DNA of 64,000 nt from Aralia elata (Eukaryota; Streptophyta; Magnoliopsida; Apiales; Araliaceae), in assembly GCA_034770075.1 (NCBI GenBank), contig JAVJAP010000217.1, positions 124,001-188,000 on the forward strand, written 5' to 3'. The notes under the pieces were generated by a model that was not told the DNA's origin, ran no database searches, and was given only the letters and a program-made list of their open reading frames with translations. The position numbers and the translations under genes were made by a program. Below, piece after piece: positions 13,233 to 25,625 of this stretch (positions within the stretch are counted from its first letter, which is position 1; each line of letters starts with the position of its first letter).

Positions 13233-13812
13233 CATGAGTTTGAGAAAACTGCTTATTCGAGAGAGAGATGAATTTATGAAGACTATCCATGCAGGAATCC
13301 AGGCAGTAAAATGATTTCTTGCTCCAACTTCGCAAATTCTGTCGGGGTAAAGACATCAACAGTTTTATAGAATTTCTTGCATCCAAGGAGATCACGTTGA
13401 TCTCGAAGACAGAAGCTGATGACAGGTATGATCGTAGTACATTAGTGCTTGTTTTCCAGTTCCTCTTACAAATTTTGAAAAATTTGTTCATCGTGTTCTG
13501 CTCCTTTTTTCCAGCCACCTCACTCATCGCTGTTTGCTGTTTCTATTTCTGTAAGCAGTGAAATTACAGAAGACGAGGCTAAGAGCTTTATGATTAAAAC
13601 AGAGCCAAAATTGGGCGATGACTTCAAGTAAATAACTTGCTGCTTTTAATGGGTACTGAGTTTGGCGGTAACACCTTTGTTTTATCCATAACTTGTAAAA
13701 GTGTTCGACAGGAAACAATCATGTATAGACTTCCAAGTTTCTAATTTAGAATGGGGAACAGCTTTGCGTTTTTCTTTTGAAGCGTCTATAAGTGCTTTAG
13801 AGAAGGGGTCTG

Positions 13813-14860
13813 GTTAATTGATTTTTGGTCACTGTACTAGGGGTCGATTTTCATTGTGGTTATCGAAACTTTTTTTGTTACAAAAGCATTATTATACTCG
13901 AAAAAACTTACAAAATGATCACTACTTATGATTCCGTCCAAAAAAATAATGGGAAGTGCTGAGTAGACTAACGGTTGACAGGTGTTAATGACGTGACAGG
14001 TGGCGTGAATCGGGTTAATTAATGTTTTGGTCATTGTACTATGGGTCGATTTTCATTTTAGTTACTGAAACTTTTTTATATTTTTATTATCGAAGAACCA
14101 AAAATATTACAGATTAATGATTTTATTACAAAATATTACAACATGTATGAAGAGAAAGTACATCATAGCTAATTTAAATCCAAAAAAAAATTCAAAATCA
14201 TATTTAATTTGGAAGCTTCTAAACACCAAACCAAATTGCAAAATAAAGGAGAAAATTGGCCAAATAAACACCAATTTTTTCGATAAATTCGCCGTTCGTG
14301 GTTAGAAGAGGACGATGAACTTTTATTTTTAATTGCTTTTATTTCTTTAAATTATGTTCCTTTTTCCTTAAAACTTTAATTAATTTCTTATAATATTATG
14401 TAGTATTAAACTAATTAGTCTGACTTTATCTTTTTTCTTTTCTTTTAGGTAAGCATTTTATTTTATTTCTACAAGTAGACCCACACATGCTAGTATGCTA
14501 CCTCATTAGAATATTTCATATCTATATGTCAAATGTTTGCCAAATAAGCTTTTCCGTTAATATTTTTGGTACTTTGATAACGAAAATGTAACAAAAAAAA
14601 GTTTCAGTAACTAAAATGAAAATCGACCCCTACTACAATGACCAAAACATTAATTAACCCGATCCACGTCACCTGCCACGTCATTAACACCTGTCAACCG
14701 TTAGTCTACTCAGCACTTCCCGTTACATTTTTGGACGGAATCATAAGTAGTGACCATTTTGTAAATTTTTTCGAGTATAGTAATGCTTTTGTAACAAAAA
14801 AAGTTTCGGTAACCACAATGAAAATCGACACCTAGTACAGTGACTAAAAAGTCAATTAAC
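13813..14860. mobile_element. Non-autonomous MULE-like TIR element, 1.05 kb
   Basis: The arms 13813-14077 and 14595-14860 are inverted repeats of about 265 bp, starting GTTAATTGATTTTTGGTCAC on the left. The centre (about 520 bp) is AT-rich and non-coding. The flanks carry an approximate direct repeat, GAAGGGGTCT on the left and GAAGGGTCT on the right, consistent with the 9-11 bp duplications of Mutator-like elements, although it is not perfect. It lies about 180 bp after the KU80 stop, so probably in its old 3' UTR. Confidence 0.75.
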
Positions 14861-15743
14861 TTGAGAAGGGTCTATGTTCTGTGTGAGCACATTTTGAAAA
14901 GCAGGTTTTAGTCGATACTCCCTCTGTTCCACAAAAAGATTTTCATTTGATTTTTGTTCCAAGTTAATTTGTCAAATCTTAAAATTCAAAGTTGATGTGA
15001 ATTTATTTAAATTTTATAAATAAATACTATAAACTATTTAAAAAATATTACTAAATAAAAGAATTGTTATCACAGTTTGAATTTTAAGAATCTGCAAATT
15101 AATTAGGATTTAAATTAAATGGGACTTTTTTCCTGATTAAAAAGCTGATTAAATCATTATTTAATATAGGTTCTTTTTGTAGAATGCAAATATCCATTTA
15201 GAAGGAAAATGGAGATCACTGCACCAGCTTGTTCCCTACTACGCAGTCTATTTTTTTTCCTTGTTCATCTCCCTTCTCCATTATTGGGGGAAGCAATAAT
15301 CGTGGCCAGAATCAATAAAATTGTGTCGGTTCAACACCAAAATAAATGTTCCAAACATCTTTATAAAGGCCGATACAAAGTATAGAATTTTTTTTATGAT
15401 TAAGATTCTTCAAATCAAAAGATAATGAAAGGGGAGAATCAATACAAGCAGAAACACGAAGATTTTTTCCTGTAATCACCTACAAAAGAAAATACAAATT
15501 TATCGAACTGCATATTGTTACAACAAACAATTCCATTAACATCAACATAAACAGGATGAGGAAGATTAGTTATCTAAAAAGTATAGATCATTGACAAAAA
15601 CTCACCTTCATGTTTGTGTCGCCTCCCTGTCTTCCTTCAGACCCAACTTTCTTACTTTGTAAAGATTTTTCGGGTACCGAGTTTTGAAGAAGTACCAAGA
15701 AGGCAAGAACAAAATGGAATGCCTATAATGTGGGATGTTGTCT
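14861..15743. other. Intergenic gap between KU80 and FKBP43 3' ends
   Basis: No gene was seen. Around 14918-15180 a TACTCCCTCTGTTCC word and a weakly inverted partner suggest a decayed Stowaway-like MITE. The remainder is AT-rich and non-coding. Confidence 0.5.
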
Positions 15744-18700
15744 TCAACGGAGACTCGTTAATTCAATATCATACACCAGCCATGAGTTCGGTGGTACATT
15801 CTCAGCAGTTCCTTGGCTCCCCCATAACTGCATCACAGAATCCGAAGCACTGTTATGCTAAATGGTCATAACCAAACAGAGAAACAAGAATACGAAAACT
15901 TGTATTTGACAACATATATAGCAAGAAATCCATTTTACTTGCCCCATTGATGGTGGGATAATGAAAGCCTTCTCTTGTCACCAACTCGCATACCTGTGAA
16001 TCACACAGTGAAGTAGATTTAAACATGCAAAATTAAAACTAAAAGACTGACACTATCATATCATAACACAGAAGTTAATAAAATTCGATTTCAGTTGTGG
16101 AGATTTACCATCAAGACCAACATTCCATCCCTCTATAACTTGTTGATCACCTGCAAGAAAAATATATCCAGTAGGTAAATGGGTTAGAGAGTACAAAATA
16201 TTTTAATTAACTGTGATATTTTTTGTCATAATAGTACCTAGCCGAAACCTATAAGGAGCTTTGCCAATATTTGTGTCAATTACTTGTCCACTCTCCTTTA
16301 ACATGGCTGTGTACAGAACCTTGAGCTGTGTATTACATAAGGGTTATTGATTGATTATCACTTCGCTTGTACGAGTTCATCCATAAGTACTATTTCAAGA
16401 CAATGCACTGATTAACTTTAAAAAACTTGCCTTTCCCCCCGGAGCAGCTACTTTTCCACCAGATCTACCCGATTCTAGCCCTTCAATAATCAATCCATTT
16501 GACACAACAGAAAAGGTATATTCTTCTCAGATATATTTTCATCAGCTATTCTTTCAGAAACGATGTCAATTTTTCTGCACAACAGAAAAGGTTTTTAGCA
16601 AGTAAAAGTCATTATAATATAAAGCAAAATACGTTGGGAATGAAGTATATTTTCAACAAGCACCTAACACGAACATATATCAGCAAGGAGAAACTAACAG
16701 AGAAAGACTGGTTAACCAGCAGTTCATGCGTCGCTTGAAAATAAAGGTGTACCACTGTTAGGAACAAATGGTTGACATGATTCCTAATAAAATTTGTCAT
16801 AAACTCCAAGTCAATAGTACACATTTTGATAGAGAATAGAATTGTGCATCACATAAAATTTTGAGTAAAACTTACCAAAAGAAACAAGAAATGCTGGGTT
16901 AAGCAAGGAATTAAGAGATCAAAAGGATTTGCATATACTCACTTATCATCGGATGGCTTCTGCTCTTGTTCATTTCTCTCATGCAAATCATTATCCATGC
17001 TGTTGGTTTTCACTTCATCTTGCTTGGCTCGGTCTTCTCCGAGGACATCGCTACTTGTGCCATTACCTTCATGAGATTTTACCCCAGACCGTTCTTTTCT
17101 CTTCTTCATTTTCTTCAGTATGTTTTCAGAGCTCACTTCCATAGAAGGCAGTAAGGAATCAGGTGAGAGGCCGATTTCCCTACTTGAGTAAAAGATATAA
17201 GGTCATAACAAATAAGGATCAATAAACCAGAATTATTGATAAACCCAATAAAAGATTTTATTTTTTTAAGTTCTCGTGCAAGTCAAGTGTAGAAACACAT
17301 GAATGGTTTACATTTAACAGTTTCAAAAGAAAAAAAATGATCTCACATATTATTGGTTGGCCTATGATCACGTTCACTTCTTTCAAGCAGACCGTGGTCC
17401 ATGTTAACTGCCTCTGTGTTAGCTTGCTGGGACTTATTCTCTTCAATGGCTTTAGTGTGGTTACCGTTATCAGCTTCAAGGATTCTCCCCTCCTTGGAAC
17501 ACTCTTTTCTTTTCTTCTTTGACTTTACGCCATTTACAGGGCCCAATTCAGTGGAAGGAAATATGGAATCATTTGGCAGGTTAGATCCCCTACGTAGCAG
17601 ATCGTATGTGAAAACAATTGAGGTTCGAGATACACAAGAATAACTGCATATAGCATATTTACCAGCGTATAAGAAAGAACAAATACGTACTTATTAGTGC
17701 CTATATTATGATTAGGTTCATTACTTACAACAAGATCCTGGCCAATGTTGTTGGTCTTTGCCTCACCTTACCGGGATTTGTCCTCGGTAATCCTGGAGCT
17801 ATTTGTTTGGGCATGTTTACATAATTGAGATTTTTTTATGGAATCTTGGTAAGCAAATTTTACAGCTGATTATAGAGTAAATTAAAATTATGTTCATCGA
17901 TAAACAATCTGTTCGTAAAGCTCACCTTTTTGACTAATCATCTTTAACTAGAGTTTCCACCTCTCCTTTTGATGCAGCAACATAAGCATCGCCATTTTTG
18001 CTCTTAGCACGAGTATCCTCCTCTTCCACCATCCTGTTGCCTGCGTCAACTCTTTCTTTGTTAGCCTTGTCCCTTCCTGCATCCACTATGTTCTTTGCAG
18101 CTCTTTTGTGCTTATATATGGACGAAATTGGGAAGCTGTCTTCACCTTCACTTTCTGGAACACTTCTAATACAACTCCCAGTGTTTAGCTGCCATGAACT
18201 AGTGTCATCATCAGACTCAACAGCCTGGTATTTTTTCTTAAGTCGTTTATGAGTATGTTTCTTGTCCCTCAGCTTATTGACATCCACCACCTCATCAACT
18301 GCTTAATGAAATAACCATGTTTCAAGCAGTAAAGCGCAGATAAAAATGTTGCTTAAATATTCACCTTTAATAATATGATTCACATTACTTTAACAAGAAA
18401 AAAGGTATTGCGATATATAACATTCTTTTTCAGTCTCTGAATTTAATTCAGAAAAAGAAAAGGAAAAAAAAAACATTTTTTGGATCAAATTTTGGCATGT
18501 TGCTGCATAGAGAATTCTAGTTTGAACAATTACTTGGCATATCATCCAGCTGTAATCCCATAAAAAATTAAGACCTCTTTGGATCTAGACTACTCAAATG
18601 CCATACGGCCCATACCCTCCACCCCCTTAACACATGTGTGTGTGCATATGTATATGAAGTAATCAGATTCCTACTTAAAATCAAATCATTAAAATCAGCA

Positions 18701-20146
18701 ACAGAACTAACATCATAGAAAATTCTCATGGAGCCAAATGGTTCCGAGAAGAAGGCATAATAAATCAAAAAAAAAAAAAATTCAATTTGTACTTACCAAA
18801 GGAAAGAAATATTATATGTTGTTCACAACATAGAGTATCATTAAAAATTACTCTCAAGTTGAAGGTTGTACAGCAAATGAATTGGCATTCTCCAAATTAA
18901 TTCAAACTAAACAGCAATGAAAGAGCATATGGCATGTGATGTAAACCATACCTCCATCAGTTGAAACTGGAGAAGGTGGTAAAACTTCTGGGTCGTCATC
19001 ATCAATGAAACTATCTTCATACTCATCTTCCCCACTACGAGGAATAGATCCCTCGGTATCGGTGTTTGCAATATCCTCTCCATATGATTCTCTTTTACCA
19101 TCAAGTAAAGGAAATTGCAAGGATTCCCAAGATCTACCAAAGAATCTAATAGATAAAAAACCAAGTCTATTTAACAGGAAGTACTTATGCCAAGGAAATA
19201 TCTCAAGGAGATTCCAAATTCACACCTACGTTGCAGGGGAAGTTTAGATATAGATGAACTAAAGATTGTTACTTTGGAATAGCATCAATCAGGTCATGAT
19301 TCATATAGATTATGACATATCCATCACAGGTTATAGAACTGCAAATATTGCTGCTATACCATGATAAAAATAAAACCTTCCAAACAACAAAAGGATACGA
19401 ATCATCTTCTAAATTAGAATGCCGACTGTGACCCAAGTAGTATCCCGTGAGGTAAACGCCCCGAGAACCAATAACAGAAAATACAACTTCATCAGCCTCC
19501 TCAAACTCCAAATTAAGCTGCAGTGATTCAGTCTTATCGGGCAACAACGCACATAGAAGAACAGGATTCTTGTTTCCTATAGTACACTGAACTAAACTTG
19601 TCTTTTTGGAAGAACCAATAGCCAATGTCGCCTAAGAAATCATAAAAAGTAATTGTCATTAACCAACCATTCCCAATTTTTTAAAATCTCAGCTTGTTTT
19701 TATACAAGTACTCCACACTAGGAACAAAACCCAATAAATGTTGAAACAAAATCTCAATTAAAATCATACAGAGCTTGTTCCAGAAGTAGAAATACCTGAG
19801 AAATGTGTAGCCTTCCACGCACACAATCAAATGAATGAGTAAATGGCTTTCCATGTTTCACTTCAATTCCTGAAAATAACAATTGATAATCAATTTACCC
19901 TATAAATCACTAATGGGATATCCCCAGAACACAAAAATAAATAAGGATTCTCTTGACAGAATCAGTCTGCAATAGAATATATTATGAGAAACAGAATTTA
20001 AGTATCACATAGTCCAATTAGAGACAAATTATAAGCATTTTCAGATAGGATTTACAAACTTAAGTGCAAAAAATGCACACAATATATACATAATTTAGAC
20101 ATAATAACAGAAAGAGATAGAAACAGAGCTCACCCCAGAAAGCCAT
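15744..20146 (-). pseudogene. FKBP43: FKBP43-type nucleoplasmin/FKBP prolyl isomerase, decayed
   Basis: Intact plant relatives are nuclear prolyl isomerases with an N-terminal nucleoplasmin-like core, an acidic/lysine-rich linker and a C-terminal FKBP domain; FKBP53 is a histone chaperone. Exons on the minus strand: 20134-20146 (MAFW), 19796-19869, 19399-19631 (LNLEFEEADEVVFSVIG), 18952-19145, 17926-18298, three related linker exons (17691-~17868, 17347-17589, 16943-17179), then FKBP exons 16431-~16513, 16238-16325, 16109-16150, 15943-15993 and 15744-15827 (NSWLVYDIELTSLR, stop). Lesions: an in-frame TAG near the end of 17926-18298, a TAA in the third linker copy, and a frameshift between RRL and IIPPSMG in the FKBP domain. 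The start of exon 16431-16513 is unclear. It lies tail-to-tail with KU80. MAFWGIE at the start and the EEADEVVFSVIG stretch favour FKBP43 over FKBP53. Confidence 0.85.
16943..17868 (-). repeat. Triplicated linker exon in FKBP43
   Basis: Three exon-sized blocks share the same layout: an opening like PDSxxPSxE, a lysine/arginine run (KKKRKE or KKRKER), an E-D-K/R box, then a T-N-x-D-L motif and closure two bases into a codon. The best copies are 17347-17589 (243 bp) and 16943-17179 (237 bp). Both are multiples of three with the same phase at each border, so they can be added or lost without shifting the frame. The third (17691-~17868) is worn, with an in-frame TAA (SR then stop then GEAKTNN). 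Inference: serial tandem duplication of one symmetric exon encoding a basic nuclear linker. Confidence 0.75.
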
Positions 20147-20219
20147 AGTTCAAGACTTCAAGCAGGAATTTTTTTTAAGGGATTTAAGATGAAAAAGTAT
20201 GGGTTTGATCTCAGAAATC

Positions 20220-20295
20220 GCCTTAAACCCTAGACAAAGGGATTATCCCTCTTCTGTCTCGCTGTCTTAAACCCTAGATTATATATAAGGCCGAG
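20220..20295 (-). promoter_or_regulatory. FKBP43 core promoter: TATA box and two telo-box motifs
   Basis: On the minus strand a TTATATATAAT TATA-like box (about 20277-20288) is followed by two AAACCCTAG/CTAGGGTTT telo-box motifs (about 20269-20278 and 20225-20233), then the ATG at 20146. Telo-boxes near the start site are common in plant housekeeping and nucleolar genes, which fits the family. The assignment is from motif reading only. Confidence 0.5.
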
Positions 20296-22071
20296 TTTTC
20301 GTATTTTGTGATGGGGACCAGATTAGCGCGGGGGATGTTCCTTCAAATTTCATTTTATTCTCCACTCTCCCTCTCCCATAATCATATCTTTAAATTTTTG
20401 TATTAAATATAAACTATTATTTTTTTTTCATTTCGGATTTCGGTGATTCACATTTTAATTTTTTCACTTTCATTCAATTAGACTTGCTACCTCAACATTA
20501 TTTACGTAGATCCTTAAGTAGGCTCATTTCTCACTTGTGTGTAATTAAAAATTATTATTTTAAATACTTTTTTCACATTCATTGTATATTAAAGGGTAAA
20601 AAGGTCAAATTATCTTTTATCTACATTAAATTAAACCTAAGGGCGTAAATGAACCGAGTATTAAGTTGTTCAGATTTAGTTCATAAAATTTATCGAGTTT
20701 AAAATAAGGTTTGATTGAGGCTAAATTCTACCGAATCGAGCACGATCTCGAATCGAGCTCGAACAATTTGAACTACTCGAGCAAATATGATCCGGGTATC
20801 AACATAAAATTGTAATTCGGTAAGAGGGTAATGTTATTTGGTAAAATTTAACGAGAGGTGCATCCTTAATTCCTTACCATCTGATTTTTAAAAAAAAAAC
20901 GGAATGGCATGGATGACAACATGGCTCTCAATGCGAAAATGGAGCTTGTCACACTCATAAACTACCTCTGATGTGCACCATGTTGATTCTGTAGGACCAA
21001 CCAGCGCGCATGGTTAAAATATCATATGGATGGATTTTTTTGATCAGTCATATGTTGACTGTTTTTAAATATCAACATCCAAAATATACTTCGAGCCTAT
21101 GTCAAACTCTACAATATACTCCCTCAATTTCAAAATATAGATATACATTAATTAACATATATTGAAATCAATTTAACTAAATTTAAAATTGATATGAATT
21201 AATTTAATTTAAGACAATATATACACCTATGAAAATTATAGTACTACTAATTGTAAGTTTTATTATTTTTAAAATTTAAATAAATTAATTTAATTTGAAA
21301 TTTAAAATTTAAAATATCTCAATTTTAAAATTAATAAAAATAAGAGTGACTATTATTCAGAGACAAAAATTAAAACAAGAAAAATTATTGTTTTTTGGTA
21401 TTTTTCTTGGGTGTTAATCAAAAATTTATGTTTTTTTTTGGTTATGTTCAACTAAATTTAAACATTTGGCAAGAATGGATCTCACGACCTCACGCACCCA
21501 AGTCTTATGAGTAATTTTTTTACCATTGAACCATGAGGGGCTTAGAAAATTTATGTTTTATTGTACTCAATTGTCCTAAATTTGGAACAGAAGTAACATG
21601 TTTATATAAAAAATCTTGATATACATCAAAATTTAAAATACAAATAATTTTTTCATTTATGGATTAAAGTAAGTATAGTACTCTTTCTGTCTTTAAAAGA
21701 ATGACATGAGTATATTTGTCACATAAATTAAAAAAGTAAAAGAGAGAAAAAATCATATATATCCTTATAATGCATGGCTCTACAATTAATATTATATAAA
21801 ATGAACTACATTTTTTATTCTATTTATAATAATAGTCTCTAGTAAATAACATGCTTATTCTTTATTTTTTACGCCTTAAGTTATCCTTTTAAAGATAAAA
21901 AAATGGAACTTAAACCATGAGTATTTCATTATATGCCACTTATATGTGGGTAGAAGATGTGATTTGATGTCATTACTATTTTCTAATGTTTTTAGAAAGG
22001 GCCAAAAAAAGGAAGTAAAAGCGAAAAGTAAAAATAAAATATTGGTCTTGTACGTTTAACTTAATGCCCTT
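20296..22071. other. AT-rich intergenic with repeat remnants
   Basis: No gene was seen. About 20860-21110 is one of three copies of a dispersed repeat (also about 27860-28145 and 33535-33835). About 21118-21350 (TACTCCCTCAATTTC) and 21675-21930 (arms TCTTTAAAAGAATGACA and TTATCCTTTTAAAGATA) look like worn Stowaway-type MITEs. Confidence 0.5.
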
Positions 22072-22654
22072 TGTTAACGCCAAGATTTCTCCCACGCGCC
22101 TCAATCACCTAAAAGCGCGTCTGATCCTACACAATAACAAGACCACACTCAGAGAGCTGACGGCATGTGCCGTCGGAGGATTGTTCCGGTGTGTAAATAA
22201 GTACAGGCTGGATAATGTATTAACAATGGAAGTTTAAATGCTCTAGTGCTGTGAAAAGATTATTACCTATGAAATGAAGTTTAGCCTTTTATTTATTCTG
22301 AACACCTCGCCGAATGTAGGCATGTCCCCCTATGGAAATAGAGTTCCTCATTAGGTCAGATTCCTTAATGGAATTAGACTGAATCTCCTTAAAATATGGT
22401 AAGCCGAATTATATCCTGGCTTTGTCCGTATGAGCAAGGATAGGAATCCATAGACCCTGAACCTACTGCTTCAGCTGCTAAAACGGTTCTCTGGCCCCAC
22501 CATCCTATTTGGGTCATGCCATTTGGGCCTAATAAATCACCATAGCATTTGGGCTTGGTAAATCCCGCCCCAATATTGCCCCCTAGTCTTTTGTTAGAAT
22601 GGAACATTTAACGGAAGAGTATAACATTAAAAGCCCAATAATTCCACCCCAACA
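22072..22654 (-). mobile_element. LTR of non-autonomous element, copy A (583 bp)
   Basis: It starts TGTTAACGCC and ends CCCCAACA on the plus strand. A near-identical copy B begins 11 bp later, separated by TTGCCCCCCAA, which on the minus strand reads as a G-rich tract just before an LTR. Orientation is inferred to be minus because the related element at 52922-57037 has its primer-site-like sequence on that strand. The two LTRs in such close tandem suggest recombination that removed an element body. Confidence 0.7.
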
Positions 22655-22857
22655 TTGCCCCCCAATGTTAACGCCGAGATTTCTCCCACGCGCCTCAATC
22701 ACCTAAAAGCGCGTCTGATCCTGCACAATAACGAGATCACACTCGGAGAGCTGATGGCCTGTGCCGTCGGGGGATAACTTCGGTGTGTGAATAAGTACAG
22801 GCTGGATAAAGTATTAACAATGGAGGCTTAAATGCTCTAGTGCTGTGAAAAGATGAT

Positions 22858-25625
22858 TGTAAGACCCCGAATTTATGAAATAAAAGTTTATTATTTTCTT
22901 TATGATTATTTTTTTTATAAATAGTGAAGTACTTAATTGTTATAAATGATAGTTAAGAGTGTTATATGCAAATTATCTGATAAATAGTATGTCAGGGAAT
23001 ATTCCTTTTGTCGGGGAATATTCTTTCTGTCGGGAAATATTATATTCGGTACCGTACGACGGCGCCGAAATGGTAATATTGTCAACGATAGTGGGCTCCA
23101 CAACGGATTAACTGTCGAATATAGAAAGTGATAGAAATTGGCGGCAAAACTTTAACCGATAACTGTTGAAATACCCGGTGATAAAAAAACAGTAAAACGC
23201 GTTATTCCACAGTAGCACACGTTATTCCACAGTAGCACACGGTATTCCACAGTAGCTCACGATGTTGCACAGTATTTTATATTATTGATTCAATAATTGA
23301 TAAATAGCATCTGCATAATATATTTTACTATTTGTCACGACACTGTAACTCATATCATTTGATAGGATATTTTAGCATTATTGACAATGTCTAGAAATTC
23401 TGTCAAGGAAAGGGGTTATTTAATTGCGCGCCATTTTTATGAAAGGCCCCCTCTTTCCTGGGAATAATCTGGTTATCAGTATTGCGAGTATATGCTATCT
23501 GTGATATTAATACATTTAACACAATAATACAGAAAAATGGATTTATTGTGATAATGGAGTTATTTTTTTATGGTTTTATCTTTTGATAATGGAATTATCT
23601 TTTGATAATGGATTAATTTTTTTGAATAAATGGATGGATGATATTAATGGAAGAAAAATGGATGGATGATATTAATGGAAGAAAAAATGGATGGATGATA
23701 TTAAAAGAATATGGGGAAAAGACCAAAATGCCCTCACCTTGATTTTCCTATAAATAGGGAGAGTTTGCTTAAGAAATTTTCACACCTTCATTGCCTATAC
23801 TTCCTCTCTCTCTCTAAATTTCTTAAGTTCTCTTAGTGTGCTAGGTTACTGTGAGTATTTGTGAGGATACTAGTATTGTCCAAAGTCAGTAAACTTCATA
23901 GAAAGTAACATCTAGTTAACGAAGGTAGGGAATATCATTTCTTTCATACTCATATATAATATTATTTGCTTTCATGTTCGTAAGTGATATTATACTCATA
24001 AAGGTTGTTATTCATTCTGTATTAATTTATGGGGATAACCTGTTCGTGCGGTATGACGCATGCCTGGTGAATATCCTTTTGTATTCATTATTTTATGGGA
24101 ATAACCTGTATGTACGAGTGTCGTACCTGGTGAATACCCCTTCCGTATTCATTCCTTATTATTCTGTGGGAATAACCTGTATGTACGAGTGTCGTACCTG
24201 GTGAATACCCTTTGTATTCATTCCTTATTATTCTGTGGGGATAACCTGTATGTACGAGTGTCGTACCTGGTGAATAACCCTTTGTATTCATTACTTATTA
24301 ATCTCTTGTGGAAATAACCTGTCTACGCGAATTATCGCATGACGGGTGAAAATCCATTTGCAGTTTCATATATTCTGTTATACTCGTATAACGTATCATT
24401 TCTTTCGTACTCTTTAAGGGATATCTTTTGTTTTCACATTTCTCCATTTATGATAAGAAATCTTTGTTTGTTTCCAAAACCTTATTTTTAAATGGAGAAA
24501 ATCCCTGAAAATTAGTAGAATATCCTTAATAGTTTGTGTTTCATCTAATATCTTTTCACTAGAATCTTTCTATTTCATTTTATACGTTATAGTTGAAGCA
24601 TGAAATAATTTCTTGAATATCATTCTTGAATTTGACTCCACAATTTGGTCATCGTGTTGGCAATTTGGTCAATCTTTGATACTGATTAAATTATAAAACT
24701 TTTCTTATCCTTAATCTCACTGTATCACTGTCATCATCCTCATCCTCATCCTCATACTTAAATTGTGGTGATAGTTCTCTTTGGCCCGTAGTGCAAAGAT
24801 GAACTGGCGTGACATGATTTTGACCAAACTGTGTATTGGTATTATCATGACTTTTGGTGTTACAAACAAAGGCGTATGGTGAAAGTTCACTTTAGCCGTA
24901 GTGCAAAGATGAACTGGCGTTTGGCATGATCATGACCGGTGATGTTACAAATAAATATCTTTGGCACGTTGTGCAAAGAGAGGCTGTTGAATATAAACTG
25001 TTGATTTGGATGTTCATAAACAGGAATTGTTGATTGGTGTTACAGGGATAAAATATTGGTGGTGATCCTTTAATTTTTAGAAGATGGTAGATATTATAAT
25101 CTACTTGACTCTTCTAATGGATTGTTCGTTCCGCTGCAGTTGTTGTTGTTAAACAAATATAATATCTTTAAATCTCTGATTTATTATTGTTGAAGATTAA
25201 AGATAATTTTTATTCTTCATTATCTTAGTCATGATATTTCTTACTGGGCTATTTGAGCTCACCCTTTTCAGTTTTGTCTCATTGTTCTTCTCAGGAAAGG
25301 AAAATGTAGTTGGGACTAGCCGGGGAGTGGAGTGATGGTCCGAGTTAGTGGTTGTCCTCATCAAGTTGGCATAGTTTAATAATAATTGTACTGAAGACTT
25401 AAAACATGTGTTGCCGTCTTTTACAGCATTGTAATAATTTGGGTTTGGATACTGTGGTACCATACGGTACGATATTTGTATGGAAAGTCACAGTATATGT
25501 GTGGTCGTATTTTGCACGACAAATATTAGTTGTAAATGGGAAAATTCGTATTTGTATTTGTATTCTGTAGAATGATTATTGGCGACTCAAAATGGGTTGT
25601 GTGGACCTATTTTGGGGGCGTCACA
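22858..25625. mobile_element. Solo LTR, 2.77 kb, inserted in LTR copy B
   Basis: It begins TGTAAGACCCCG and ends GGCGTCACA, with a perfect 5 bp direct repeat ATGAT on each side (22853-22857 and 25626-25630). No internal retrotransposon sequence lies next to it, so it is a solo LTR left by LTR-LTR recombination. A TATA box (CCTATAAATAGG, about 23747) sits before a CTCTCTCTC leader-like stretch, suggesting plus orientation. The length and starting word fit Ty3/gypsy LTRs, although the clade is not proven. Confidence 0.85.
24010..24345 (+). repeat. About 65 bp tandem repeat inside the solo LTR
   Basis: Four to five copies of a unit built on GGGAATAACCTGTATGTACG and AGTGTCGTACCTGGTGAATA, ending TTTGTATTCATT. 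The outer copies are more diverged. The open frames seen on both strands here are made by the repeat. Confidence 0.8.

Larger units (their letters stand above)
2209..13631 (+). pseudogene. KU80: KU80 (XRCC5-like) DNA-end-binding subunit, decayed
   Basis: In intact form Ku80 pairs with Ku70 to ring broken DNA ends for non-homologous end joining and telomere protection. Exons seen: 2389-2520, 4001-4404 (vWA-like part, with KKRLCLITNA), 6742-7028, 7150-7345, 7432-7638 (Ku core, YFNVLPFAEDVREF), 10583-10750, 10842-11169, 13295-13425 and 13559-13631 (C-terminal arm, ending at TAA 13629). Borders are GT-AG and phases join. Lesions: one extra A in a 7-A run at about 6787-6793, giving immediate stops; loss of one C at about 6925; loss of two bases at about 11129; an in-frame TAA at 13307-13309. 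The exon before 2389 survives only as a doubtful scrambled trace (2209-2246), and the start codon is not in the window. The 2.9 kb intron at 7639-10582 and the 2.1 kb intron at 11170-13294 carry transposons. The family call is firm; the choice of pseudogene over gene with errors is inference. Confidence 0.88.

Noticed and set aside
24088..24291. Open frames on both strands over the 65 bp repeat
   Set aside because: The repeat keeps both strands open; composition and context (inside a solo LTR) are non-coding.
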